Assembly: GCF_023898315.1 (NCBI RefSeq)
Contig: NC_064625.1
Location: 101,480,269 to 101,544,268, forward strand
Length of the DNA stretch: 64,000 nucleotides
Source: Schistocerca nitens
Lineage: Eukaryota > Arthropoda > Insecta > Orthoptera > Acrididae
Direction of reading: 5' to 3'
Shown here: in pieces, positions 45,236 to 54,438 of the stretch
How positions within the stretch are numbered: the stretch's first letter is position 1
How the letters are laid out: every line of letters begins with the position of its first letter
Program-made: the position numbers and the translations under genes
The notes under the pieces: generated by a model
The model's input: the letters and a program-made list of their open reading frames with translations, nothing else
The model's database searches: none
Told to the model about the DNA's origin: nothing

Positions 45236-45532
45236 ACTTAAGTGTCAAAGAAACTGTTATAGGGATGCATATTCAAATACAGAGATATGTAAACAGACAG
45301 GACACGGCACTGCAGTCAGCAACTCCTATACAGGGTGAAAAGTATTTAAACCGACAAACTCTGGGAGGTTGTAGGGGACATCAAAACAAATATTTTTCCC
45401 TAATGTCATTTTTTCCTACGAGGATTATTTAAGCCGGTGGAGGCCGTATTACGCTCTTGAGTTGTTAGTGGCCGTATTACGCTCTTCAGTTGTAGGCATC
45501 TGCTGTCCACCATTATAGTAGTTCAGCCGGCG

Positions 45533-45721
45533 GGGTGGCCGAGCGGTTCTAGGCGCTAAAGTCTGGAACCGCGCGACCACTACGGTCGCAGGTTCGAATC
45601 CTGCCTCGGGCATGGATGTGTGTGATGTCCTTAGGTTAGTTAGGTTGAAGTAGTTCTAAGGGGCTGATGACCTCAGCAGTTAAGTCCCATAGTGCTCAGA
45701 GGCATTTGAACCATTTTTTTG
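45533..45721 (+). repeat. tRNA (Leu/Ser-like) SINE inside the DD41D element
   Basis: Plus orientation with A-box and B-box GGTTCGAATCC and the usual tail. TAGTAGT occurs immediately before and after (45526-45532, 45722-45728). It gives a third level of nesting: SINE in DD41D in Tc1. Confidence 0.88.
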
Positions 45722-45748
45722 TAGTAGTGCATTGTCTCTGTTTACTAA

Positions 45749-46788
45749 TGGAGCGATACACCTACGTAGCGCACCAGAACGGACGAGCTGCACAGCGGGT
45801 TTATCAACAACAATATCCTAATCGCCGTATCCCGCATCATACGACCTTTGCTGCTGTGTACCAACGTCTGCGTGAGACCGGTCATTTAGCAGATTACCTG
45901 GACAGGGACGCCGTCGCACGGTAAGAGCGCTGCAATTTGAGGAAGCTGTCTTGCAGCATGTGGAGCAGGATTCTTCAATCAGCACTCATGCAATTGCACG
46001 TTAACATGGGGACGAATCAGACGAATGTAACAACAGTCCTTCGAGAGCAATTGTTACGTCCATTTCACTTACAGCGTGTCCACAACCTGGAACCAGTTGA
46101 TTATCCACCCAGAGCACAGTTTTCGCAGTGGTACCTGGAACAGTGTGAGATGCATCCTACATATACATCGTCTGTGTTGTTTACCGATGAAGCAACGTTC
46201 GGGCGTGATGGAGTCTTCAACATGCTGAATTCGCATGTTTGGAGTGAGGATAAACCATATGCCACAGTTACTAGCGCTCATCAAGTGCGGTTCTTCGTCA
46301 ATGTGTGGGTCGGTGTTGTTGGGGACTGTTTAATTGCGCCGTATCTGCTACCCAGGCCATTAAATGGCAGGCACTATTACAATTTTCTCGCCAGAGCATT
46401 GCCAGACTTGCTGGAAGACGTCCCGCTCCCTACAAGACAACGCATGTGGTTCCAACATGACGGGGCACCGGCTCATTTCAGTCGTCGTGTGCGTCGATTC
46501 CTGGATCGACGGTTCCCAGAAACGTGGATTGGCAGAGGTGGTCCTGTACCATGACCTGCTCGATCCCCAGATATGTCCCCTCTGGACTTTTTTGTGTGGA
46601 GAGAGATGCGCAATCTTGTTTACGCAACTCCTGTTGCATCAGAAGAGGATCTGGTTGCCCGGATAGTAACAGCAGCAGGAACAATTCAGGATACTCCTGG
46701 GGTTTTTGCCCGTGCCAGACAGAACATGATGCGTCGGTGTAACCTTTGTTCACGTGTCAATGGAGGCATTTTTGAAAATCTACTGTAA
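45749..46788 (+). pseudogene. DD41D transposase, nearly complete but with two frameshifts and one stop
   Basis: About 346 codons can be followed from MERYTYVAHQNGRAAQRVYQ (45749) to GGIFENLL (46788). The N-terminal helix-turn-helix is followed by a frameshift near 45915 and another near 45992. Then a 180-codon open stretch carries the first Asp (SVLFTDEATFGRDGV) and the second (MWFQHDGAPAHFSRRVRR). A TGA at about 46552 replaces the Trp of a PWPARSPDMSPLDFFVW motif, which holds the third Asp. By count, 41 residues lie between the second and third Asp. This is the DD41D signature and differs from the 34 of mariner and Tc1. The few lesions suggest a moderately recent copy. Confidence 0.85.
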
Positions 46789-47582
46789 CTGAAATTGGGT
46801 TGTGTTAATGTGTTGTCTCTTGGTCATAAAAAAATGGAAAAGTGTTTGCTGGTTTAATTAATTTGCCACCAGAGAAACCTTCCTCTACCGGTTTAAATAC
46901 ACCTCATAGGAAAAAATGAAATTAGGGAAAAATATTTGTTTTGATGTCCCCTACAACCTCCCAGAGTTTGTCGGTTTAAATACTTTTCACCCTGTATAAA
47001 ACAAGTGTCTTGTGGAGTTGTTAGATCGGTTACTGCTGCTACAATGACAGGTTATCAAGATTTAAGTGAGTTTGAACGTGGTGTTATAGTCGGCGCACGA
47101 GCGATGGGACACAGCATCTCCGAGGTAGCGATGAAGTGGGGATTTTCCAGTTAGACCATTTTACGAGTGTACCGTGAGTATCAGGAATCCGGCAAAACAT
47201 CAAATCTCCGACATCGCTGCACCCGGAAAAAGATCCAGCAAGAGCGGGACCAATGACGAGTGAAGGGAATCGTTCAACATGACAGAAGTGCAACCCTTCC
47301 GCAGATTGCTGTAGATTTCAATGCTGAGGGATCAACAAGTGTCAGCGTGCGAATAATTGAACGAAACATCATCGATATGGGCTTTCGGAGCCGAAGGCCC
47401 ACTCGTGTACACTTTATGACCACACGACACAAGGCTTTATGCCTCTCCTGGGCCCATCAGCACCGACATTGGGCTGTTGATGACTCGAAACATGTTGCCT
47501 GGTCTCGTTTCAAATTGTACCGAGTGGATGTACAGGTATTGAGACTACCTCATGAATCCATGGACCCTGCATGGTTCAAATG

Positions 47583-47767
47583 GCTCTGAGCACTATGGGA
47601 CTCAACTGCTGAGGTCATTAGTCCCCTAGAACTTAGAACTAGTTAAACCTAACTAACCTAAGGACATCACAAACATCCATGCCCGAGGCAGGATTCGAAC
47701 CTGCGACCGTAGCGGTCTTGCGGTTCCAGACTGCAGCGCCTTTAACCGCACGGCCACTTCGGCCGGC
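47583..47767 (-). repeat. tRNA (Leu/Ser-like) SINE in Tc1 element D2
   Basis: Perfect 10 bp duplication GACCCTGCAT on both sides (47573-47582, 47768-47777). It splits the Tc1 transposase in the HESMDPACQQG region. Confidence 0.93.
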
Positions 47768-48291
47768 GACCCTGCATGTCAGCAGGTAATTGTTGAAGCT
47801 GGTGGGGCTCTGTAATGGTGTGGGGAGAGTGCAGTTGGAGATATATGGGACCCCTGATGCGACTAGGTACGACTCCGATAGGTGACACATGCGTAAGCAT
47901 CCTGTCTGGTCGCTATCCTTTCAAGATGCGACACACCACACGCCCAGAATTGCTACAGAGTGGCTCCAGGAATACTCTTCTGAGTTTAAACACTTCCGTT
48001 GGTCACTCCCCAGACATGAAAATTAGTGAGCATATCTGGGATGCCTTGCAACGATCATTTCAGAAGAGACCTCCACCCCCTCGTGCTGTTTTGGACTTTG
48101 GACAGCCCTGCAGGATTCATAGTGGCAATTCCCTCTGGCACTACTGCAGACATTAGTTGAGTCCATGCCACGTCATGTTCCAGCGCTTCTGCGTGCTCAC
48201 TGAGGCCCTGCAGGATATTAGGCAGGTGTGCCAGTTTCGTCGGCTCTTCAGTGTATATTCATCCAGTGTTTGATACTGAGAGCACTTAGGG

Positions 48292-49520
48292 CAGGGCTTA
48301 ACAACTGGCCGGTTTTGAGCACGAGTACTCGCGTCTGCTCAGGCACGTGCTCGCGAGCAGCTGCAAGGTCGTGGAGTGGGGTGGGAGGGGAAGGAGGGGA
48401 AATGCGCGCGCACGTTTGAATAGGGCCGCAGCGTGCCTATTGAATTCGCGCCGACTGTGTAACGTTTAAAGTACTACGATCAGCTCGTAACAGTCACTTC
48501 GCTGGTTAAGAATCATGTGAAGTCGCCGTTGTGTAACCCCAATCATGCTTTCGCAGTTCAACCCCCATTTTGAGGAATTGCATCTGTTTACTGAAAAAGA
48601 TGGTGTTGCAAAATGATTAGTATGTCACAAAACGCTGAATTCTTTTACGAAATTTAATTTGCAGCGACATTATATGTCGTACCACGCGAAAGACTACGGA
48701 CGTAGAAAATGTGATTGACCAGATCGTGCACAGGAAGTTATTAAACTTAAAAGGAAGCTATCCGAAGATCTGGACGACGAAGAAAAATCAACTGAGGCAG
48801 CTCTCAGAGTGGGTTACAAAATTGCTTTGCTTTTAGCAAAATCCCTGCGCCCCTTAACTGATGGCGATTTAATAAAAGAATGTTTGGTAGCTGCAGCGGA
48901 ACATTTGTGTCCATCTCAAGTTGAACAGTTTCTGATTGTGCCATTATCTAACATGACCATTATGCGTCGCATACAGGACATGGCAGACGACGTCCAGAGC
49001 CAGTTTGCAAATATCTGTAAAGATTTTTGGCGTATTCTCTAGCTCTGGACGAAAGTGTTGATATCACTGGAACAGCGCAGCTTGCCATATTTATTAGAAG
49101 TGTTAATAGAGATCTTCAGGTGAGGCAGGAGCTCCTCGATGTAGTAGCCATGAAGAACACTACAACCGGAGGTGATATTTTAAGTAGTGTTGAAGAAAGT
49201 GTTGAAAATATAGGATTGTCGTGGAATTCTTTAGTTTCAGTGTCTACAGATGGTAGAGACATACACTAAGCTAATAAAATTATGAGGCACGTGTATATTC
49301 TCCTTTATTTGTTTCATTTGTCGCAGTAATAATTCGTGAGTGATATCCCTGCAGGTGGCCGCGGATTTACATCGACTGGCGGCAGCTGTTGTGTACCCCA
49401 CGTGACTCTCCCCACTCTCCGCTCTGGTCCAGTAGTGGGGGTAGCGTGCTCGCGCTGCTCCGTGCTCGCGCCTTGTTGCTCACAGCTTGCTCCACGAGCA
49501 CGTATGTTGTGAAGCCCTGA
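48292..49520 (+). mobile_element. Internally deleted hAT element with 8 bp target duplication
   Basis: The left end CAGGGCTTAACAAC and the right end GTTGTGAAGCCCTG are inverted matches. ACTTAGGG occurs at 48284-48291 and again at 49521-49528, the 8 bp duplication typical of hAT insertion (one extra A lies at the right edge). At 1.2 kb it is too short for a complete hAT. The C-terminal half of the transposase is missing. A GC-rich, GAGCACG-containing subterminal region is present at both ends. Confidence 0.88.
48544..49269 (+). pseudogene. hAT transposase of the GTF2IRD2/ZBED5-like type, N-terminal half
   Basis: From 48544 a decayed BED-like zinc finger can be seen (LVCHKTLNSFTKFNLQRHYM, with the C…H…H pattern partly lost). 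After two breaks, the open frame 48809-49042 reads VGYKIALLLAKSLRPLTDGD and SNMTIMRRIQDMADDVQSQF. A one-base shift leads to 49027-49269 with [20 protein letters not shown] and [13 protein letters not shown]. This matches the domesticated vertebrate GTF2IRD2/ZBED5-type hAT proteins in order. The catalytic Asp of DESxD and of STDG are kept. The remainder, including the dimerisation region, is deleted. Confidence 0.75.
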
Positions 49521-49528
49521 ACTTAGGG

Positions 49529-49818
49529 TCTTACAACAAACTTTAAGCGTAATTTCAAACCTTCTCCAAGCCTTTTCTCGCTTACATGCTTGTACAGAGT
49601 TTTTATAGCTTTCGTGTCTAACGTCAAACATAATTCCACATTAACTCTTTTTTTAAGAAAAAAAACTAAATAAATCGCCCTTGTAAGATTGGTTGTTAAG
49701 TACAAATATTTATAAATTACTTAGGCAGTAGAGTGCATAGCGTAAAAGTCTGTTATTAGTGGTGGTTCGAATCTCACTAATAGCATTTTTTTCCACTTTT
49801 ATTTAAATTCCATTTACA
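49529..49818. other. Spacer, with a weak tRNA-like segment
   Basis: Near 49742-49790, GTGGTTCGAATCTCAC resembles a B-box and is followed by a T run. The rest does not fold into a convincing tRNA by eye. Confidence 0.3.
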
Positions 49819-50690
49819 CAGAGTGTCCCACGCGAAAGGGGCTCAACAAACATATATTTGCTTAAATTACACTTGAAGGCTTTGCATAAAAATCAGGAAA
49901 TGAGATATACATGTCATACCTCGTTCTTGGGGAAATAGAGGTGAATCTGAATCACAAAAGGTTCTGGAAGTGTCCGCCTTCGATTTGTAAACACAGTTGA
50001 ATACGACACTGTAGCTTCTCGAGTGTTCCTGCCAGAACCACTGGTGTCACTGTCTGGATTTCATGGCGGATGTTTTATAGTAAATCTTCCAAGTTGTATG
50101 ATTTGTTCCCATAGACCTTGCCTTTTAGGCCAACCCAGAGGAAAAAGTGAGGTGGTGAGAAATCAGGTGACCCTAGGTGCCACAGTCCTTTCGAAATCAC
50201 TCTGCTTCGAAAAAAGTGATTCGACCTCAGCCATGGTTACTCGAGACGTGTGGCATATGATGCCACCCTGCTGGTACCAGCCGAGGATTAAGCTTTTCAT
50301 CATCCAGGTGGTTCAGAAATTCCTGAAACGTCTCGAACTACACTTGTTACAGTAGCCTCCAAATGCTCTCCATCTTCTTCATTAACTTTTGTATGCAATA
50401 TTTAGACGGTATACGCTGGTCATCAAACGGTTCAACAAACACACACTGACATGTGTTAATGGAACCAGTAATCCAACATTGTTTCACAACAAACGCGCGT
50501 TCTTCGACAAAATAGCAGTACACTGTCGCTAAACACTGAACTCCATCTGCAGCGATGTGCGGAAACACACTGTAGCGTCAAACGATGTTGGTACAGTGTT
50601 GCTACATCTAATGTCACAAATTACTCAGTGCAATTTCAGTGGAGTTTCTGCACATGTTTGTAGAGCCTCTTCAGAGTGGGACACCCTTTA
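49819..50690 (-). mobile_element. Deleted DD41D-type transposon, minus strand
   Basis: The ends CAGAGTGTCCCACG (left) and, in reverse, AAAGGGTGTCCCACTC (right) form short inverted repeats. On the minus strand, 50568-50347 reads ERAFVVKQCWITGSINTCQC and PSKYCIQKLMKKMES, a transposase N-terminal helix-turn-helix. The region 50230-49850 gives scattered C-terminal pieces: PPHFFLWVGLKGKVYGNK-like, then RIQLCLQIEGGHFQNLL. The core with the first two catalytic residues is gone, so this is an internally deleted, non-autonomous copy. Confidence 0.65.
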
Positions 50691-50864
50691 TTAAAAAATG
50701 GAAATGATGAGCCAATAAGGTTGTAAATTGGGCAAATAATTTTGATACGTGCATTTATGGACAGAGCTATGGTTCATTCGTTTTGAGAGCTCTGTATTTT
50801 ATGGAGTATTACATGTACAAATATGACCGATACATGAACAGATTTGAAAACTCACCGAGTTTGA

Positions 50865-51015
50865 ATCGTAAAAAAAAGAGGTGGAATAACATTGCCTTGG
50901 GCGGAGCTTGTGTAGTACGCATTTCTGCCGCTAGGTGCATATAGCACAACTCATAGTCTGTTCAGTGTCGCCTGTGTTGTCGATGTGGCTTGTTCTGTTT
51001 ATCATGAGTGTTGAT
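50865..51015 (+). repeat. First copy of a 145 bp direct repeat (mariner 5' end)
   Basis: GGAATAACATTGCCTTGGGC, then CATTTCTGCCGCTAGGTGCA, repeats at 51315-51458 with a handful of changes. The second copy is the left end of the mariner at 51310, so this one is probably a solo end of the same family. Confidence 0.7.
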
Positions 51016-51029
51016 TTTATGAGTGCAGA

Positions 51030-51307
51030 GCCTTGACAAAATGGCGACATGGCAAGACAACCGTTTTTCTTTTGCATCCAAGCTGATATCTAGCGACAAA
51101 GCAACCTTCCATATTATCTGGGAGGGTTAATGGCCACAAAGTGAGAGTGTAGGCCACTGAACACTCATCAAATTGTGATGCATGTATGAGATTTCGAGAT
51201 TTGCTGAAGGTTAATTTTTTTTCTGTGCTGTGTCACAGACGAAGCTATGGGGACCATTTTTCTTCTGTGAGAAGACTGTCACATGCCTCTAACCTTGATA
51301 CTAGAAC
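51030..51307 (+). pseudogene. DD41D-like transposase fragment, upstream part
   Basis: Plus-strand frames read MATWQDNRFSFASKLISSDK followed by ATFHIIWEG and, further on, GPFFFCEKTVTC. The sequence breaks at the left end of a mariner at 51308-51310 and resumes at 52164 (52166-52520). It is a transposase with a QQDG-type second catalytic block, split by a later insertion. Several stops. Confidence 0.6.
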
Positions 51308-51309
51308 TA

Positions 51310-52163
51310 GAGGGTAAAAAAAAACAGGCGGAATAACGTTGCCTTGGGCGGAGCTCGTCTAGTACGCATTTCTGCCGCTAGGTGCGTGTAGCACAACTCA
51401 TTTTTCAGTGCCGCCAATTTTGTCAATGTGGCTTGTTCTGTTCATCAGGAGTGATCCTTTTTGTTACCACTGTTTCGCTATTGTTTCGTTTTTTATGCTT
51501 GCAAAGAAAATGCTGCTGAAACTGTTTTAATGTTGAAAAAAGCTTACCGAGATGACGCTATGGGGAAAGCTCAAGTGTGGTTTGCTCGAGTTAAAAATGG
51601 CGACACGTCGATTGATGACAAACTTCGTTCTGGATGTCCATCAGCTGCGGAACCGACGAAAATATTGAAGAGATTCGAGAGCTTGTGCCTGCAGACCGTC
51701 GACAGACAATTGATCAACTGGCAGAGATTAGTGGGTTATGTTGGAGCTCGGTTCAGCGAATTTTAACGGCAGATTTGGCCATACAGGAGACTGGTTCTTC
51801 CACTATGACAATGAACCTGCACACACAGCCATCTCAGACAGTTTCTGGCTAAAATGGCCTGGTTCTGCTGCACCTTACTCGCCTGACCTTGCTTCATGCG
51901 ACTCTCTTATTTCCACACATGAAAAGGAGCATGAAAGTACACCGATTTGACAACACTGAAGAAGTCAAGAAAAAAACGAGGGAGGACCTGTCAGTCATTT
52001 CTAAAGATGACTACAAAAATGTTTTGAACGGTGGAAGAGTTGGTGGGACAAATGTAGTAGCATTTCTAATGGAGAGTATTTTGAAAGGGATAAGGTTGTT
52101 TTGTAAACAATTTGAGAATATAAAGCTTTTAAAAAATTATTCCGGTGTTTTTGGGTACCCCTC
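51310..52163 (+). mobile_element. Internally deleted mariner inside the DD41D-like relic
   Basis: The left end GAGGGTAAAAAAAAACAGGC and, in reverse, the right end GAGGGGTACCCAAAAACACC match approximately. TA lies next to the left end and one base from the right end. Transposase pieces: ENAAETVLMLKKAYRDDAMG, VWFARVKNGDTSIDDK, then (shifted) DENIEEIRELVPADRRQTID. A deletion removes the first catalytic Asp region. WFFHYDNEPAHTAISDS and PYSPDLASCD follow, then DNTEEVKKKTREDLSVISKD. Length is 0.85 kb against about 1.3 kb for a full element. Confidence 0.82.
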
Positions 52164-52520
52164 ATATGTGGCAGTTGCAGCTGTTTCCACAACTAACTGC
52201 CGATATCAAGAATTTTATCTTGCAACAAGATGGAGGTACCCCATCATTGAAGGGTCGACGTTCAGCATTACCTAAACGACGTACTTCTGCATTGCTGGAT
52301 TGGTGGTAAGATGATGTTGCTCTGTTCCTTTGACCCCCTCCCCCAGGTCATCTGACCTCACACCTTGCGACTTCTTCCTTTGGAGGTGCATTAAGAACGG
52401 AGTTTACATACCCTCACTGCCAAGAACACTGGAACAGCTCAGAAAATGCATCACTGCTGCTGCAATGCTCTTTCACAGTACGCTGTTACGAGTGGTGTCT
52501 TGTAAGTATACATCCTAGGC
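52164..52520 (+). pseudogene. DD41D-like transposase fragment, downstream part
   Basis: Continues the element of 51030: a QLTADIKNFILQQDGGTPS-like block near 52185-52240, RSSDLTPCDFFLWRCIKNGV at 52348-52410, then LPRTLEQLRKCITAAAM. Two frameshifts. The SSDLTPCD block is the third catalytic region. Confidence 0.65.
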
Positions 52521-52553
52521 GTTCCCAAATTTTTAGATTCAGCTAAATATGAC

Positions 52554-52878
52554 AGAGGCAACGGCCTTGCCGCAGTGGATACACTGGTTCCCGTGAGATC
52601 ACCGAAGTTAAGCGCTGGCGGGCGTGGCCGGCACTTGGATGGGTGACCATCCAGCCGCCATGCGCTGTTGCCATTTTTCGGGGTGCACTCAGCCTCGTGA
52701 TGCCAATTGAGGAGCTACTCCACCGAACAGCAGTGGCTCCGGTCAAAGAAAACCACCATAACGACCAGGAGAGCAGTGTGCTGACCACATGCCCCTCCTA
52801 TCTGCATCCACATCTGAGGATGACACGGCGGTCGGATGGTCCCGATGAGCCACTTGCGGCCTGAAGACGGAGTGCTTT
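52554..52878 (+). repeat. 5S rRNA-derived SINE (SINE3 class)
   Basis: The first 110 bp align with 5S rRNA. GGCAACGGCCTTGCCG is followed by ACTGGTTCCCGTGAGATCAC, CGAAGTTAAGCGCTGGCGGG (A-box region) and GGATGGGTGACC (C-box region). They end in GCGCTGTTGCC, which can pair with the start. A 200 bp non-5S tail follows. TAAATATGAC flanks it on both sides (52544-52553, 52879-52888), a 10 bp target duplication. It is not a functional 5S gene: the tail is fused on and the internal regions differ from normal 5S. Confidence 0.88.
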
Positions 52879-52935
52879 TAAATATGACCACGTGAAATTA
52901 ATAGAATCTGCTGTATAAACAACTTCAGCCACTGT

Positions 52936-52971
52936 CAATAATAATAATAATAATAATAATAAACCCCGTGG
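52936..52971. repeat. (AAT)n microsatellite at the 5' edge of the Dong-like element
   Basis: About a dozen AAT units directly before AACCCCGTGGAGGCCC, the first bases of the retrotransposon. Confidence 0.92.
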
Positions 52972-53121
52972 AGGCCCAGGAAAAGAATAGGCCTCTGGTA
53001 TGTTCTGCCAGTCGTGAAAGGCGACGAAAAGAACAAACCACTAATAGGGCTAACCCCCCTTTTAGTGTGATTAGTTGGTTCAGGACAGAACTAATGAAGC
53101 CTCGAACAAGCGCTGTCATGG

Positions 53122-54030
53122 TTGGGGACGATGCTTGAACCCTATGCCCATTCACAATGTAACGACACTGCTAGCCACACAGCAAATGATTTAAATCCAA
53201 ATAGAGGTGTTTTGCAGGATATGCTTCCTGCAACCACTCTAGAAGGAAAACAAAGACAGAGGATGAGATGGTCAGATGAAGTTAACCGACAACTCATGTT
53301 CTCTTATTACAAAGCAACAAACTTAGGAACCAACACAGCTGGATACAGATCACAAGTATACACAACATTTATTACCAGATACCCAGAATTAAAATTTTTA
53401 ACAGAACAACGACTAGCTGATCAGATTCGTGTAATAATCAAAAATAACAAGATACCCCAGTCAGAATTAGAAAACATCAAACAAGTACAACAAATGCTGG
53501 AACAAAATAATGTGCAATCAGAGGAAGAAGAAAATACAGTAATGGACTCAAACAGCCCAGAGCAAACAAACAAAGAACAACACGCATCAATTAAACAAGC
53601 AGTGGAAAACGAAATCTTAAGACATCCACCAGAACAAGCACAAATAGAACACGAAGTGACACACATGTTAGATATAGAAGAAAAATTTCAGCTGATATAT
53701 ATAGAATTCGAAGACACAAATACAGACATTAGACCATTCTTGCATAGACCCCCAAATAACCCACAAGTCGAAACAACAATAAGAACTATCAACACAATCA
53801 TACACAACAAAACAAATGAAAATACAACTATGGAAGAGTTACAACTACTGGTTTATGTTGGAGCACTCACTACACTAAATATGCACACTACGCAGAGATC
53901 AGAACCAACCAACAGACAGAGGAAACCCACAAAACCAGCATGGCAACACAGGCTACAGATCAGAATAGAAAAACTGAGAAAAGACATCAGACAGCTAACA
54001 CAATTTATAAGAAATGAAATATCAGACTAA
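53122..54030 (+). pseudogene. Dong-like element, N-terminal part of the protein (302 open codons)
   Basis: An uninterrupted frame, rich in Gln, Asn and Glu. A Myb-like or Trp-containing DNA-binding segment lies near residues 45-105: MRWSDEVNRQLMFSYYKATN, YRSQVYTTFITRYPELKFL and RVIIKNNKI. A conserved LRKDIRQLTQFI stretch precedes the stop. R4-type elements usually carry one long ORF, so the stop at 54028 is probably a lesion rather than the end of a separate ORF1. The frame can be followed past it as LKRLGKISQQEAIEQLDEKN. Confidence 0.75.
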
Positions 54031-54217
54031 AAACTAAAAAGGTTAGGTAAAATCTCACAACAAGAAGCAATAGAGCAATTAGATGAAAAGAACCAGAAAT
54101 TACAACCATTGGCCAAACGACTTAGAAGATACAAAAAATGTGAAAATAGAAGGAAACAAAACCAAACATTCAACACAAACCAAAAGAAATTTTACCGGAC
54201 AATAGATAACACACACA

Positions 54218-54424
54218 GCCCGCATCTCGTGGTCGTGCGGTAGCGTTCTCGCTTCCCACGCCCGGGTTCCCGGGTTCGATTCCCGGCGGGGTCAGGGATT
54301 TTCTATGCCTCGTGATGGCTGGGTGTTGTGTGCTGTCCTTAGGTTAGTTAGGTTTAAGTAGTTCTAAGTTCTAGGGGACTGATGACCATAGCTGTTAAGT
54401 CCCATAGTGCTCAGAGCCATTTTG
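54218..54424 (+). repeat. SINE with a tRNA-Gly-like head and the Leu/Ser-type SINE tail
   Basis: The head GCCCGCATCTCGTGGTCGTG, then CTCGCTTCCCACGCCCGGG with B-box GGTTCGATTCC, resembles tRNA-Gly. The body TTAGGTTAGTTAGGTTTAAG … GGGACTGATGACC … CATAGTGCTCAGAGCCATTT is the same as in the Leu/Ser-headed SINEs of this window. The 14 bp AGATAACACACACA lies on both sides (54204-54217, 54425-54438). Confidence 0.9.
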
Positions 54425-54438
54425 AGATAACACACACA

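Larger units (their letters stand above)
45331..46994 (+). mobile_element. DD41D (rosa/Visitor-like) Tc1-mariner element with long inverted ends
   Basis: The outer sequence CAGGGTGAAAAGTATTTAAA (45331) is repeated inverted at 46975-46994. The match extends about 100 bp inward, including GGAGGTTGTAGGGGACATCA on both arms. TA flanks both ends. It contains one SINE (45533-45721) in its 5' part. The rest of the host Tc1 is continuous on either side, so this is a later insertion. The spacing of its catalytic residues assigns the family. Confidence 0.9.
45236..48253 (+). mobile_element. Tc1-like transposon D2, split by a DD41D element and a SINE
   Basis: The left end near 45236 (AAGTGTCAAAGAAACTG, TATTCAAATACAGAGATATG) and the right end GGCTCTTCAGTG (48242-48253) match the D1 family. 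The plus-strand transposase begins near 47044 (MTGYQDLSEFERGVIVGARA) with SISEVAMKWGFSS then a stop. It continues GFRSRRPTRVHFMTTRHKA and SWAHQHRHWAVDDSKHVAWS, then a SINE, and then remnants to 48215. The DD41D element at 45331-46994 sits in its 5' untranslated part. It has the same 5' region (GTTAGATCGGTTACTGCTGC) as D1 in reverse. Not functional. Confidence 0.87.

Noticed and set aside
49724..49795. Isolated tRNA-like sequence with B-box and T run
   Set aside because: No convincing A-box or acceptor pairing by eye and no duplication; too weak to annotate.
52554..52665. Functional 5S rRNA gene
   Set aside because: It is fused to a 200 bp tail and bounded by a target duplication, so it is a SINE.
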